A stretch of 64,000 nucleotides of DNA from Gnomoniopsis sp. IMI 355080 (lineage: Eukaryota > Ascomycota > Sordariomycetes > Diaporthales > Gnomoniaceae). Where the stretch lies: positions 33,962 to 97,961 of the forward strand of contig JAPEVC010000139.1 in the NCBI GenBank assembly GCA_027946555.1. The letters are read 5' to 3'. The position numbers and the translations under genes were made by a program. The notes under the pieces were generated by a model, which saw only the letters and a program-made list of their open reading frames with translations, was not told the origin of the DNA and ran no database searches. This document shows positions 11,161 through 22,035 of the stretch, in pieces (positions within the stretch are counted from its first letter, which is position 1; every line of letters begins with the position of its first letter).

Positions 11161-12786
11161 TTAGGAGGCGCAGGTCCAGCTATCTGGGAGCGTGGGGTCC
11201 CCGGAACCAGAGTAGACAGTCCTCAATGGGTACTTGCAGTGTCTTCGTTGAAACGCAATCTCGCCCGAATCCGCCGTCTCATTGACATAGGCAGTGCCCA
11301 AGATCGTGTCAGGCGCCACGCCCTCCTCCACCCAGCGTACCATGGCCGTCAGAACGTTGCCGTCAGGGCTGTTTGTGGCATTGCTGGTGCTACCTTGACC
11401 GATAAAGGTCGCGCCGGGACCGCCCGTGCAATGGTACATGCCGCCGATCTTGAAGAAGCGATAGAAATCATCCAGCTCCGAGGGGCTCAGACCCATGGTC
11501 TCGGAGACATGCTCGTAGTATCGTGGCGAGTTGTAGCTCGTGATGATCATATCCTGCTGTCCATGATACTGCAGAATCTTGGAGCCTCGGTTCTTGACAG
11601 CGGACAAGTCGCCTTCCCATGTTTGAATGTTGTACGGGTTCTGCTTGGCCGCGGCGGTGTAGTCCGCGGAATCCAGGGTGGCGGGATCCCAGGTGGGATC
11701 GTTGTAGACTGCATATCGGAACCAGTCTGACGTGTATGAGAAAGCTGCGCCTCCATAGTAGATGAATTGTGCCAGGAGCTCAGAGCCTGGCTGCATGGCT
11801 GGAAATACAAGGCTGTTGTCTTCGGTGTTTATGACCGGTGAGAATACTTCGCGGACAGTGTTGGCCTGGACGTCGGTAAGACAGGCCGTGGAATTAGTAC
11901 CGTTGGAGCAGAGTAATGAACTGCTGATCGTGTAGTTGCAAAGCCCAGCATCCTCAACGATACCGTCCACATAGCCGTCTATACCATCGCATTGGTCCAG
12001 GATGTCCTGGTGAATGGCAACCCACAGGTTTGAAGGAACGTAGGTTGGCGCGTCGGTGGTCCCAGTCTCGACGAAGAATGAGCCGCTCCATGAGCTCAAA
12101 TTGGCGAAGGCTAATGCTGGTGCACCAACAACCAGACCGTCGAAGTCATCCGGGAAGCTTTGCGCCTCCTTGAACCCTTGCCGCCCGCCAGTCGAACAGC
12201 CAAAGTAGTAAGACTTCTTGTGCGCCTCTCCATAGAACGCCTTGGAGACTTCCTTGCCAACGACCACTCCAGTGTGCATGGCACGATATGCAAAGTCCTC
12301 AACGACCTCAGTGTTGTTGTAGAAGGCCAGACCGCTCGTACCGTTGTGTCCGTTGTTCGTGGCAACTGTTGAAAACCCGAGCTCGACGGTGTAGGCGAGG
12401 TCGTAGTACTGGATGCATCCCGACAACCCACCGTTGCCCGTGCTGAGGAACCGACCAGTCCAGGCCTCTTGCGGTGGCAGCCAAACCTCCATGCTGATGT
12501 TGGATCTGTCGGATGTCGGCACGAACATCGCGACGCGACAAAAGTCGGCATTGACAACCTGGTACTGATCACCACATGTGGCATCGTAATCAGGCAAGCT
12601 CAGGTTTGTCCCAGCGGCAACAGCTTCCGTGAACCATATCGTTGCATTGCCAATTTGGCTCTGCAGGGTGCTCGCGAAGTCGGCACACTGCGTGTTGAAG
12701 TCTCCTGTGCTGTTTTGGGCGACAGCTGGGCGGACGCTCACCGCCAGTGCCGGCAACAAAAATGCGATGTTTCTCAGGGTCCACAT
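11161..12786 (-). CDS. Secreted tannase / feruloyl esterase family protein
   Basis: Single-exon, 541 residues, normal length for fungal tannase/feruloyl esterase-B enzymes, which hydrolyse gallate or hydroxycinnamate esters of plant material outside the cell. An N-terminal signal peptide covers about residues 1-23. The nucleophile motif GCSTGGRQG places the catalytic Ser at residue 198, preceded by Cys197. The catalytic Asp is in YHGQQDMIIT and the His in GGMYHCTGG, so the paired Cys-Ser/His-Cys arrangement of the family, a disulfide linking the catalytic loops, is intact. A calcium-binding loop of the type DGIDGYVDGIVED is present. N-glycosylation sequons are frequent. It stands alone; the nearest gene upstream is over 3 kb away. 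Sequence cannot separate tannase from feruloyl esterase activity. Confidence 0.93.
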   Translation of the reverse strand: MWTLRNIAFLLPALAVSVRPAVAQNSTGDFNTQCADFASTLQSQIGNATIWFTEAVAAGTNLSLPDYDATCGDQYQVVNADFCRVAMFVPTSDRSNISMEVWLPPQEAWTGRFLSTGNGGLSGCIQYYDLAYTVELGFSTVATNNGHNGTSGLAFYNNTEVVEDFAYRAMHTGVVVGKEVSKAFYGEAHKKSYYFGCSTGGRQGFKEAQSFPDDFDGLVVGAPALAFANLSSWSGSFFVETGTTDAPTYVPSNLWVAIHQDILDQCDGIDGYVDGIVEDAGLCNYTISSSLLCSNGTNSTACLTDVQANTVREVFSPVINTEDNSLVFPAMQPGSELLAQFIYYGGAAFSYTSDWFRYAVYNDPTWDPATLDSADYTAAAKQNPYNIQTWEGDLSAVKNRGSKILQYHGQQDMIITSYNSPRYYEHVSETMGLSPSELDDFYRFFKIGGMYHCTGGPGATFIGQGSTSNATNSPDGNVLTAMVRWVEEGVAPDTILGTAYVNETADSGEIAFQRRHCKYPLRTVYSGSGDPTLPDSWTCAS

Positions 12787-15700
12787 GCTGGGCGCCGTAG
12801 ATCTCCCGAAGGATGTTTTGGAACGAAAGTGATAAAAGAATGTATGGCTTGGCGGAGAGGAATGTCACATGCCACGAAGCTGGCGGGTGCTGGGATTTTA
12901 TGACTTTTGCTTTCTGTCTTGTCAGAAGCAATGACCTCGCGCCGCGCAGTTGAAACAAGTTTGCTATGGAACCTAGCAAATCGACATGGTCGCGGACAAT
13001 ATCAACATCCACAGCTCCATATTTATGGGTTCTACTATAGTACTCACGGAGGTCACTGGAGAATTTATTACTGGCCGTGCTTGGTCTTGAAGCCGGTACT
13101 TGAGCCCGGCATGGAGGAGCCACACAAGGGCATACGAGTAATGGCAGGAGAGCCGTGGATGAACACCATTAGACCACCTGGGCACGCGGAATTCCCGAGT
13201 TGCCAATTTAGGAGCGCTGAGCTCCGGAGTACTGTGGCATTTACCGTCCGCCCCCCCCCCCAATAAACATTAGCGGTTGACTATTGGAGTCTTTTCATGG
13301 ATGTGTGGCAAAAGAAAAGAATGTACAGTAGATGAATCACGGACCTGGCGATCTACGCATTTCTCTTGTCTAGCGTCATGTTTATTAACAACCGAAGAAA
13401 CAAAACCGCCCTATGCAAAAGCATGGTTCCCGCCGAGCATTATAGAACGACTGCATATCATCCACGAATTGCACAGGTCCTCCTCGTGTTTGGATTACAA
13501 TACAGTGACATACCTATCAGCACATGAACAGATGATATCGCTCGGCATGTGCCGCTCGGTAGATTGACTCGAGGACCCTCTGAAGAAAGATATTGCTAAA
13601 AAAGTCTGTGGATTCTCTCGATGATAAACCTCCACTGGTGTGCTGCGAACACGCGCAGTATGGGTTCGGACGAAGATGTTCTCCACATGGCAGATCTCCA
13701 AGATTCACAGACGCACTGGGATATCCCAAGTTGACCTGGGGAAATTGCGGGGAATGCATACCGCTAATTCCGGTTTTAGAGATATCTCCTGGTTCACGAC
13801 TACTACGTTGGGCATAGATTGCCAAGTCCTCCTATAAGCGGCCCAGCAGCCCGGGTTACGTTCATGCATGCGGCAGCATCACATCTCCGAAGCATTGCTA
13901 CAGTATTCTGTAGATGATTACCTGCTCCATACGCCCGGCGGAAATCCCGGAACGTGAACGGCCTCAATTTTTATTCCTCAACTGACCGGTATGAGCAATG
14001 TTGACCACTTCAGATTACTTGAAAGCCAATGGTCTAATAATGACTTGTAGGACTTAAGCCTGAAGGCTATGAGCAAAATGGGCTTGATGCCCTACCGAGA
14101 TGAAGTCTCGAGCCTGTAAAGTGCTTTTGCCAAACCCAGTGCCCAGTCCAGTCCCCTGACGGAGTTCTAGAAGCCTAAAGAACAAGGTACCAGGGGAATT
14201 CTAATGAGCTCGGTACTGCTTGGGAGCAGGGGTTTGAGAAGCAAAGGCATATTAAGCCTTTTGTGCAACCTGGACGGCAAGATAGCCGAGTGATTACGTC
14301 AGTACAGCCAATTCTGAATTTGTCCGTCCTCCTGATATATTCTGTCGAGATACATTTCAGGGGCCGGAATTCCCGCTTGTATTGATTTTGCTGGAGGCTC
14401 CACTGCTAGTACTATGTATGGCCATGTCAATAACACGGAGACAAGGCCTGGTTATTTAATTTCAGTGCGGCTGAATTGCAGGGGGTCCTGAGACCGGGAC
14501 ACTCGGTTGACCTAAGTCATTACATACCCAATTGGTCTTGAAAAGGTTATATTCTTGTAGTGAGTGATATAAAGTTGAGTTCTAGAAGTCGGAACTCAAT
14601 CTCATTGCAGAAAGAGCTTATTCGTATATAATACAAAAAAGTGTAAAGACATTCATAACTAAGATCTTCCAGCAATTGAAGGTGAGCATTTCTTGAACAA
14701 CATTCGTCACAATGGAGGGCGTCATGTGATGCGTTTTTAACTCGGAATGAACATGCATGGAGACATAGATATCACGGTATCGATGAAATTCAAAGGTCTG
14801 ATCTGAAGAGTCCACTGAGACAGTCCATATAGCAACAAAATCATAGTGGCTCGTCGGGTTCGGCGAGTCTATGCTTCAAGGCCAAGATTTCTTAACCACT
14901 AGAAGACACCTGCGCATTCCTCTTTTCACTTGTGGAATTCTTCAATGGGAACAGTCTCGCTGCTCACGATTCCTTTGAGCAGGACCTTATAATACCGCAA
15001 AAGAGCGACGCATGGGCCCGAGACGGCAGTGCCTTGTATTGGCTGCTGTGGTCATTGTGAATTTGTGACGAGGCTGCTTCTGCCCCATAACAACTATAAG
15101 GTGTCGCAGCATATATATACTTAATGCACACGAGCCATATCACCAATCAATAGACTTGTATAGGTATGAACCCAGGATCAATTCTAGTTTGACTATATGA
15201 TAGGCGGACCATTCCCACCACTATATACCTGGGTAACCTCGGATTTTTATACCAAGTCTGCGGCCAGATATGTGATTCCATCCAAGGACTGATAATATAT
15301 CGGCTCAGGCTTTTAGGCCCATTCGTCCCTTTCGACCACTTCAATACGCCTATAACTTCCGTATGGGCCCTCCATTCATCGTGGTATGGCTTCCGCAAGC
15401 TCGTAACGTACATGGATGTAAAACACCTGTGCAAACAAACAGATAACAGCAGGGCGATATTCCAAAATGGTGCTTACAAAAGTGTAGCGATCAGTTCATT
15501 CGGATTCGCGTAGAGTGTCGGAACGGTTGAAGTCTCAAGTTAGCCTAGCATCGCCTCAACATTTCAATCGTAGCGTGTACTGGCTACCAAGCCAGAGGAC
15601 CTCAGGAAATCTAAAACGGATTTGTTGCGCCCTCTAGAATGCAGTTGCACTGGCCTTGGTGGATGAGACTTGATTATCAATTTGTGAGCCTGAAAATCGT

Positions 15701-16172
15701 TGAAGTATTACTTGTTCATCTTATCCTAACCACTTGCATCATGACGTTGGGAAAGAATTGGTCTCATCATGTAGATTTCAAAGACCATGTAGGAGATACT
15801 GTACATCGATATACCCGCAGTATGCAGGTTCTTGTTCAAGCCTGCCAAGCCGGCAATCTTCCCAAGACTTACACAAAGTTTAATTTTTATACTCGTATCC
15901 GGGTTTGCGTAGCAGGTCTAGGCGTGATGTGGTATTGTGCAGATGGTACGAGATGCTTTCCATCAGTCCCGATATGCTGTCTCCGAAAAGGCCTTTCTCA
16001 AGGGGTTACCCCTGCCAGACATTATGATTTGATATATGAAAGCTTCTGCTCGTATAACAAGTGTATAAATGTAAGTTTCGATGCCCTCCGTCAGTATTGA
16101 GAACATTCTTTATCAGTTGCAACATAACGCAATATCACCTCCACCTCCCTGTCTATGTTGTGCTGTTCACCC
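12787..16172. other. Gene-free spacer, 3.4 kb
   Basis: Shared upstream region of the tannase gene (-) and the aldo/keto reductase gene (+). Frames are short and unlike any family I know. A C-run sits at about 13250-13260. No repeats, RNA genes or transposon features were recognised. Confidence 0.45.
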
Positions 16173-17276
16173 ATGCCTTCCCAACTACGGACTCGTAAAT
16201 TAGGCAAGAATGGCCCCGAGGTCACAGCTTTAGGCTTCGGATGCATGAATCTTGCCGGTATTTATGGAAAACCCACGACAGATGAGGAGCGATTTGCTCT
16301 TTTAGACCATGTATACAACTCTGGTTGCCTTAATTGGGACACAGCAGATAGTATTGATCCTCATCCATCCTCTTCTCTGTCCAAATTATCTAGGTACTCT
16401 CGAACTTACCATGTATACGAAGGCTACAGAGACAACGAAGACCTCCTCGGTGCCTGGTTCAAGCTGAACCCAGGAAAGCGGGACCATGTCTTCCTCGCGA
16501 CCAAGTTCGCCTTTTACACGGAACCAGGCAACAAAAGCTCGTTCCGTATCCGCAACGAGCCCGAGTACATCCAGGAGGCGATCGACAAGTCCCTCAAGCG
16601 TTTGGGTCTGCCTTTTGTGGACCTGTACTACTGCCACCGGCTTGACGAGAACCAGCCCGTTGAGACGACGGTCACAGAGATGAAGAAGCTCCAGGATGCT
16701 GGCAAAATCAAGTATATTGGCCTGAGCGAGTGCAGTGCCGACTCTTTGCGCCGGGCGTGCAAGGTTGTGCACGTAGATGCTGTGCAGGTTGAATACTCCC
16801 CTTTCGCAATGGAGATCGAATCCAAGCACATCGACTTGCTGCGAGTGTGCCGCGAGCTAGGAGTTGCGACGGTGGCGTACGGGCCGCTGGGCAGGGGATT
16901 TCTGACGGGGAGCATCCGATCGCGGGATGATTTTGACGAGACTGATTTCCGACAATATATGCCACGATTTGCACCAGAAGTGTTTCATAAGAATCTTGAG
17001 CTCGTCGATACAATTCAGGCGCTGGCGAACAAGAAGGGGTGCACGGCGGGCCAGCTCACTCTGGCGTGGCTCATGTCTCAAGGTGATGATATCATTCCCA
17101 TTCCGGGGACGACGAGAATTAAGAACTTTGATGAGAATTTGGGTGCTCTGAAGATTCAGGTCTCCAAGGATGAAGATAAGAAGATCAGAGAGGCCATTGA
17201 AAATACCGAGATTGTTGGAGCCAGGAATCCGGAAGCCATCGAGAAGATCTCCTATGTCATTACGAAGCCATTGTAA
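16173..17276 (+). CDS. Aldo/keto reductase (NADP-dependent oxidoreductase)
   Basis: The start is taken at 16173 (MPSQLRTRKLGKNG), which matches the usual family N-terminus; an in-frame ATG at 16155 adds six residues. An in-frame 72-nt intron is inferred at 16351-16422. Splicing it turns an unrelated insert into DTADSYRDNED, restoring the family motif. The spliced protein is about 343 residues. The catalytic tetrad is visible: Asp in WDTAD, Tyr at the splice junction, Lys in FLATKF and His in YYCHRLDE. The cofactor end is IPIPGTTR. These cytosolic enzymes reduce aldehydes and ketones; the substrate is unknown. It lies in tandem with the GST gene about 750 bp downstream, suggesting but not proving a role in detoxification. 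The intron acceptor is AAG, unusual but the only frame-compatible choice I found. Confidence 0.9.
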   Translation: MPSQLRTRKLGKNGPEVTALGFGCMNLAGIYGKPTTDEERFALLDHVYNSGCLNWDTADSIDPHPSSSLSKLSRYSRTYHVYEGYRDNEDLLGAWFKLNPGKRDHVFLATKFAFYTEPGNKSSFRIRNEPEYIQEAIDKSLKRLGLPFVDLYYCHRLDENQPVETTVTEMKKLQDAGKIKYIGLSECSADSLRRACKVVHVDAVQVEYSPFAMEIESKHIDLLRVCRELGVATVAYGPLGRGFLTGSIRSRDDFDETDFRQYMPRFAPEVFHKNLELVDTIQALANKKGCTAGQLTLAWLMSQGDDIIPIPGTTRIKNFDENLGALKIQVSKDEDKKIREAIENTEIVGARNPEAIEKISYVITKPL

Positions 17277-18024
17277 AGGTCCGCAGCGATAAAGATGGAC
17301 GATCTCAAGGAAGACAAGAGATCGATGCAGTTTACTTTGTAATACTCAAGAACGATCTCCAGTCCCGGGTTGCATGGCGTCCATCACACTACTCTAGACC
17401 ACGAGAATCAAGGCTACAAGAAATAAAGGAGGGATAATTCAAGATCCTCACACGTTCAACGAGCGTCGTAATCTTGTCTCGGAAATGTAGGGTACCGAGC
17501 AAGTGTTGATGAATTACAATGATTCGATAGGCTTAATAACCCTAACCACATACCTAGGTACGAAGGGCTCTGAAAAAGACTTGATGTAGGTGTATAGATG
17601 CAATAGACCTTCTCCTGCGTGCTCAATACGACATGATCGCTGGGTAATGTTGTGCTATATCAAGTGAGGCTGACAGCAGAAAACGATTGTCGCAAACAAC
17701 AGATCCGGCCTCGCATAGTTTACCCGGCTCACGGACTGGCGTAATACCGGCCGAATTCGGTATCGTCGGACTCTTAGTTCTAAGCCTTCAGCGCGGCACA
17801 GGCTTTGTGGATTTGGCACATGCTACCCGATCCTACGATCATTGTATCATCATATATACCTCAACAGGAGCTACAGTGCAAGAAAACCAATCATTATGGT
17901 CCTCGAAACCCGCCAAGCACACTTAACAATTTTGCCCAAACTCGGGACTGCAAGACGAAATTATTACAACTACCGCTAACAGTGGTTGTGCAAGTGTCTC
18001 ATCACCCCGGCAAACCCACCAACT
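17277..18024. other. Spacer between reductase and GST genes
   Basis: Holds the 3' end of the reductase transcript and the GST promoter. It includes one copy of the palindrome TACCTAGGTA. No other gene seen. Confidence 0.5.
17551..17560. repeat. Dispersed palindrome TACCTAGGTA, copy 1
   Basis: Perfect 10-base palindrome in an intergenic spacer; identical copies lie at 23432 and 39043. Confidence 0.6.
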
Positions 18025-19013
18025 ATGTCAAGCAAAGAAAACTACTTGAAGCTCTACCGAGGCTGGCCCCACCAAGGTCAATATGTCTGGTCGCCCTTCG
18101 TAATCAAACTTGAGGCTCGGCTCAGGTTCGCTGGCGTGATCTATGGCATCGAGGCCGGGAGTCCCAGGACTGCGCCCAAGGGAAAGATCCCTTACGTGGA
18201 ATTCCCAGCTTCAAACGGTGCTGGTACCGTACAGATGGGAGACTCGGCGTTGATCGTCAAACAGTTTGTGGAAATGGGCTTTCTTCCTGATCTCAATGGA
18301 ATTTTGTCGACCGAGGAGCAGGCGCGCGATCTGGCTACTCGAGCATTGCTGGAGGATAAGCTTTGCTTTTGCCATGTAAGCCACCGTCCTTGTGACGTGA
18401 TTTTTCTTTTTCCTCTTTTCTGTTTGCTTTGGAAACTCTAGATACACTAACCCGGCTTATTAGACTCGGGAAAGATGGATAGATAATTACTACACTATGC
18501 GTGACTATGCACTGTCAGCCATACCATGGCCCATAAGAGTGTTTGTGGGGCAGCTCGTCTACCGAAGCTCCAAGGCAATGCTGTACGGGCAAGGAACACT
18601 ACGGTTGACTGATGCTGAGGTGCGGGCAATAAAACTCGAGGTCTGGGAGAGTATCAGCTCGGTGCTTACCTCCGTGCGGTCGAGAAAGGGCCCATCGCGG
18701 GATACGAAAAATGCCAAGCCATCTTCAGAGCTGTTCTGGTTCCTAGGTGGTGATCATCCGACCGAAGTGGACGCAACGCTATTTGGATTCATTGTGTCGG
18801 TTTTGCTCTGCACAGCGTAAGTTTGTTACATTGCCCTCGCTTTTGTTTGACGAGTAAAAGATGTGGCATAAAATGATCTTCAGCTTATCTCCGCGCAGTG
18901 GTCCCGAGTCTCGAGAAATAGTTGATCGATATCCAGTTCTGACTGATTATGCTGAGAGAATACATCAAGTCTATTTCCGGGACTATGAGAAGTGGGAATG
19001 TCACGCGGAATAG
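18025..19013 (+). CDS. FAX-like glutathione S-transferase domain protein
   Basis: Three exons: 18025-18375, 18464-18816 and about 18899-19013, giving about 272 residues. The first intron has the branch site CACTAAC. The protein has an N-terminal thioredoxin-like GST domain (LYRGWPHQGQYVWSPFVIKL, then GKIPYVEF and MGDSALIVKQF) and an all-helical C-terminal domain with TRERWIDNYYTMRDYAL, FLGGDHPTEVDATLFGF and YAERIHQVYFRDYEKW. This order matches the failed-axon-connections/GST_N_4 plus GST_C_6 group, soluble proteins of largely unknown substrate. The third exon could also begin at 18884, since a second in-frame AG acceptor lies 15 nt upstream; this would add five residues. It follows the aldo/keto reductase on the same strand and is convergent with the UV endonuclease gene. 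Confidence 0.85.
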
Positions 19014-19660
19014 TGGTTGTTTGTGTCGGACTCAATACATGGCATGGATGAAATGTCTTAGACACAACCAGACAATGACAACTTCAAGGTTCAGAGGAGA
19101 GGTGGCCAGAAACCTCTGTAGGCAACCTGACGGGCTGAAATGTTCGTGTTTGTTGCCATGATCAAAGATGTTGTACTCAAGATACATAGGAATGAGGCTA
19201 AACCTCAAGACGTTGAATAGAAGTTCGAACAATAGAGACAGATTACCCACACAGATACCAACAACCTCGGCATACTCACCCCTCCATACATACAGTTCAA
19301 TCTCATCATCCGAACACTTCATCATGTAAATCGTGGGTTTTCTGGGATTCAGCAGGGCACGAGTGAGCGTCATCAAAAAACACGGGCAAGCACAAAGGAA
19401 AGCTACCCTCTACCAGGCCATGTCCACGATAAGAGCTCAATTTTATTGCTGAATTTGTTGCTGTATGACAAGACATAGGTACTCTATATACTTTGTATTC
19501 ATGAACTTTCCAATCGACACAGAATACAAATGCTCAACGCCTGGCTTTCCCTTGTGAGTTGCCGTCGCCCCAAGATATACTTAGAGAAAACCTTTGTACC
19601 GTACAGCAAAGGGTATTTTACAACAGACCGGAAATACGTCCCCCCCCCCCACGTGTATGT
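19014..19660. other. Convergent 3' spacer
   Basis: Between the stop codons of the GST (+) and UV endonuclease (-) genes; presumably overlapping 3' UTRs. A C10 tract lies near 19641-19650. No gene seen. Confidence 0.5.
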
Positions 19661-22035
19661 TCAGTCCTCGAGTTCATCAACCTTGGCCTCTATCACCTTG
19701 ACCTTCTTTTCCCTCTTCTTGGGATGCAGCCACTCTTCGAATCCCACTGGCCAGTAGACCCTGCCCAAGGGCCCTCCCATACCAAACTCCTCGGAACTCA
19801 CCTTCAACGCACCGGGGGCGTCAAGCTCAGGCTTGGTATCCTCGTCAGCAGCAGCAGCACCTTCCTCTGCCGCGGGCTCCTCGCCTTTGACCTTTCGCTT
19901 TTTGGCTGTCTTCTTGGGCTTCTTGGCAGGCGGCGCAGGGCGATCCTGGTCCTCCCGCTCGTGTGCCACGACGTCAGCGATGCACTCATGCCCAGGGAGT
20001 TTGAAGTATCGCATCAAATCAAACACGGCCTGCTCCTTGTCCTTGGCCTCAATCATGAGATCTACATCAGGTGGACAAGGCGGGAGCGTCGCCACTCGCG
20101 GGCTGTGCTTCCGTCTCTCCCGAGGCGTGATGGTGCCGGGACACTGTTCGGAATAGTGCATCTTTTGTTTGATGTTTTTACGCGTCCAGGTGTCGGTGAT
20201 ACGTTTGCTGATCTCGGGCTGCGAGATGTCGAAAGTGCCCTCCCTAATCTTCTCAGCGTCGAAGACAATGTTGTGATGGTGGTAGTCGAGGACCAAAGGA
20301 ATGTTCAGCTCCTCGCAGATGGGGAGGAGGTCATGCACGGACCAAACGACATCGTCATTTTCGAGGACAAGTCGACGCTTGATTCCCTCTGGAAGTGTCA
20401 CGTAGTTCTTGCGAAAACGGTCGAGGGTAGCTGGTTTGCCGCCACTTTCGGCAAACAAGCCGCCCATGTGAAGAATCATGACAGCATCTCGGTCTTGCTG
20501 GGGCGGTAGCTTTAGAAGGGAGAGCAGTTCATCGTGATACTCAAGGTCACGTATGGCGGCGTTGACCACTTCTTTTCGAGGCGATCCAAGTTGCGTGAAC
20601 TATGAACAATTTCGAGTGTAAGTCAGCAAGTCATCGAAATAGAGGTTCATCTAAATGCTAGCTCACCTGCCCAGGGTGGGTCGTCACACGATGTCCCAGC
20701 TTTGCGGCGACTTTGCCGACCTCGGCTAGGACTTCAGATGCAAAGGGAGCCAACTTGTAACCATATTCCTCATGGCTGGCAAAGGGAAACATTTCAGAAC
20801 TAAGGCGCATGAATTTGATGCCGTACTTGTCGTTCCACTGAAGCATCTTGACCGTATCGCGCGCGTTGGCCAAACCCAAAGCCTCCACCCACTGCTGGCC
20901 TCGTTTTACGTCTGGGGTCTTGGTCTTGTCGGGCCTGTTCTTCGTAGCATGCTCTGGCTGTGATGGATCTGCCAGGGGATAACGATGCTCGATGATAGAA
21001 GCAATGCGACACGTCCGTGAGCTGAAGACAGGGGGTTTTGCGGCACGCAAATACGTATTAAGACATGCCTATGGGGAAAGAAATAGTCAGTTCAAGCGTG
21101 TGGAGAGGTGCAAATCCAGGATATAGGTGACACACGTAGCCCAATCGACCCTTCCACGGAAGAGGAAGATAATCACTGTTGACAGCCGGGGCTCTCTTGG
21201 CGCCCCTCTCCGGAGGCTCGTGTGCGTCCTCTTGTGGGTCGTCGTGCTCCTTAGCGAACTTCTCAGACTCCTCTTCCGCATCAAGAGTGTCTCGTTCGGG
21301 AGTAAGAAGTAGCTGGCCGGTTTGTAGAACCATAGACTCTCCACGCGGCATCCGTGGCCGGAAAGCATGCTCAGCATCATCACTGTGAGAAGAGATGATG
21401 CTGGTCTCAACCTGGAGCTTGCGCCGTTTGGTATCCCTTCTCAACACCAGCTCCAGATCCTCCAGGCCCTCTCTGGCATGGCCGGCGTCCACTTGAGAAT
21501 TCTTGGCCTTCTTCTCCAGTTTTTGAAGAGCAACGGAAGCAGGAATACCACTCTCCTTCATTTTTTCCAGATTGGCCCGTGTGGGAACGACAGCGGCACC
21601 CTTTGCGTTGCCGGTGGAGTTGGTGCCTGTACGGCGGGAAGACCTTCTTGGCTGGGGCGCAGTTATGTCTTGATAGTCTTGTTTTCCTTGTTCTGATGGT
21701 GAGGTATCATTATGGTGGTCCTGCTGCCGAGCTGTAGGCGGTGGTGAAGGGACAGAAGCGGAAGGCCTCTTCGCACTGCGTGAGGACATGGTGGTGGAGA
21801 CGGTATGACGTCTGCTCATAGTCAATGGGGATGACTTTGTCTCGCACGGGAATCGCGATTGCAGTCGTGGGAGTAGGCCAGCGGAGCTCCAGGTCCGCTT
21901 AAGGAAATGAAACTGCAACTCGGGGAGTTGTGCTCGTGCCAGTACCAGTGCCAGTGTAGCCGTACTATTCGGAATAGTCCGAAAGGGTCTGGAAAAAGGA
22001 GGACAGGAAGCGGCAAGTGGCATGCAGGTCGCCAC
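19661..22035 (-). CDS. uve1: UV-damage endonuclease (UVDE / Uve1 family)
   Basis: Three exons on the minus strand: 22035-21136, 21068-20667 and 20599-19661, with two 67-nt introns, giving up to 746 residues. The family TIM-barrel core is clear: GRLGYACLNTYLR across the first junction, SSRTCR, FMRLSSEMFPFASH, RVTTHPGQFTQLGSPR across the second junction, MILHMGG, LENDDVVWSVHDLLPICEEL and LVLDYHHHNI with metal-binding His and Glu residues. The enzyme nicks DNA 5' of UV photoproducts, starting an excision pathway independent of classical NER. A poorly conserved N-terminal arm (about 230 residues) and a Lys-rich segment (KKPKKTAKKRKVKGEE) near the C-terminus flank the core; the latter looks like a nuclear localisation signal. 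A second in-frame ATG at MSRRHTVSTT would drop the first 72 residues. Confidence 0.93.
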
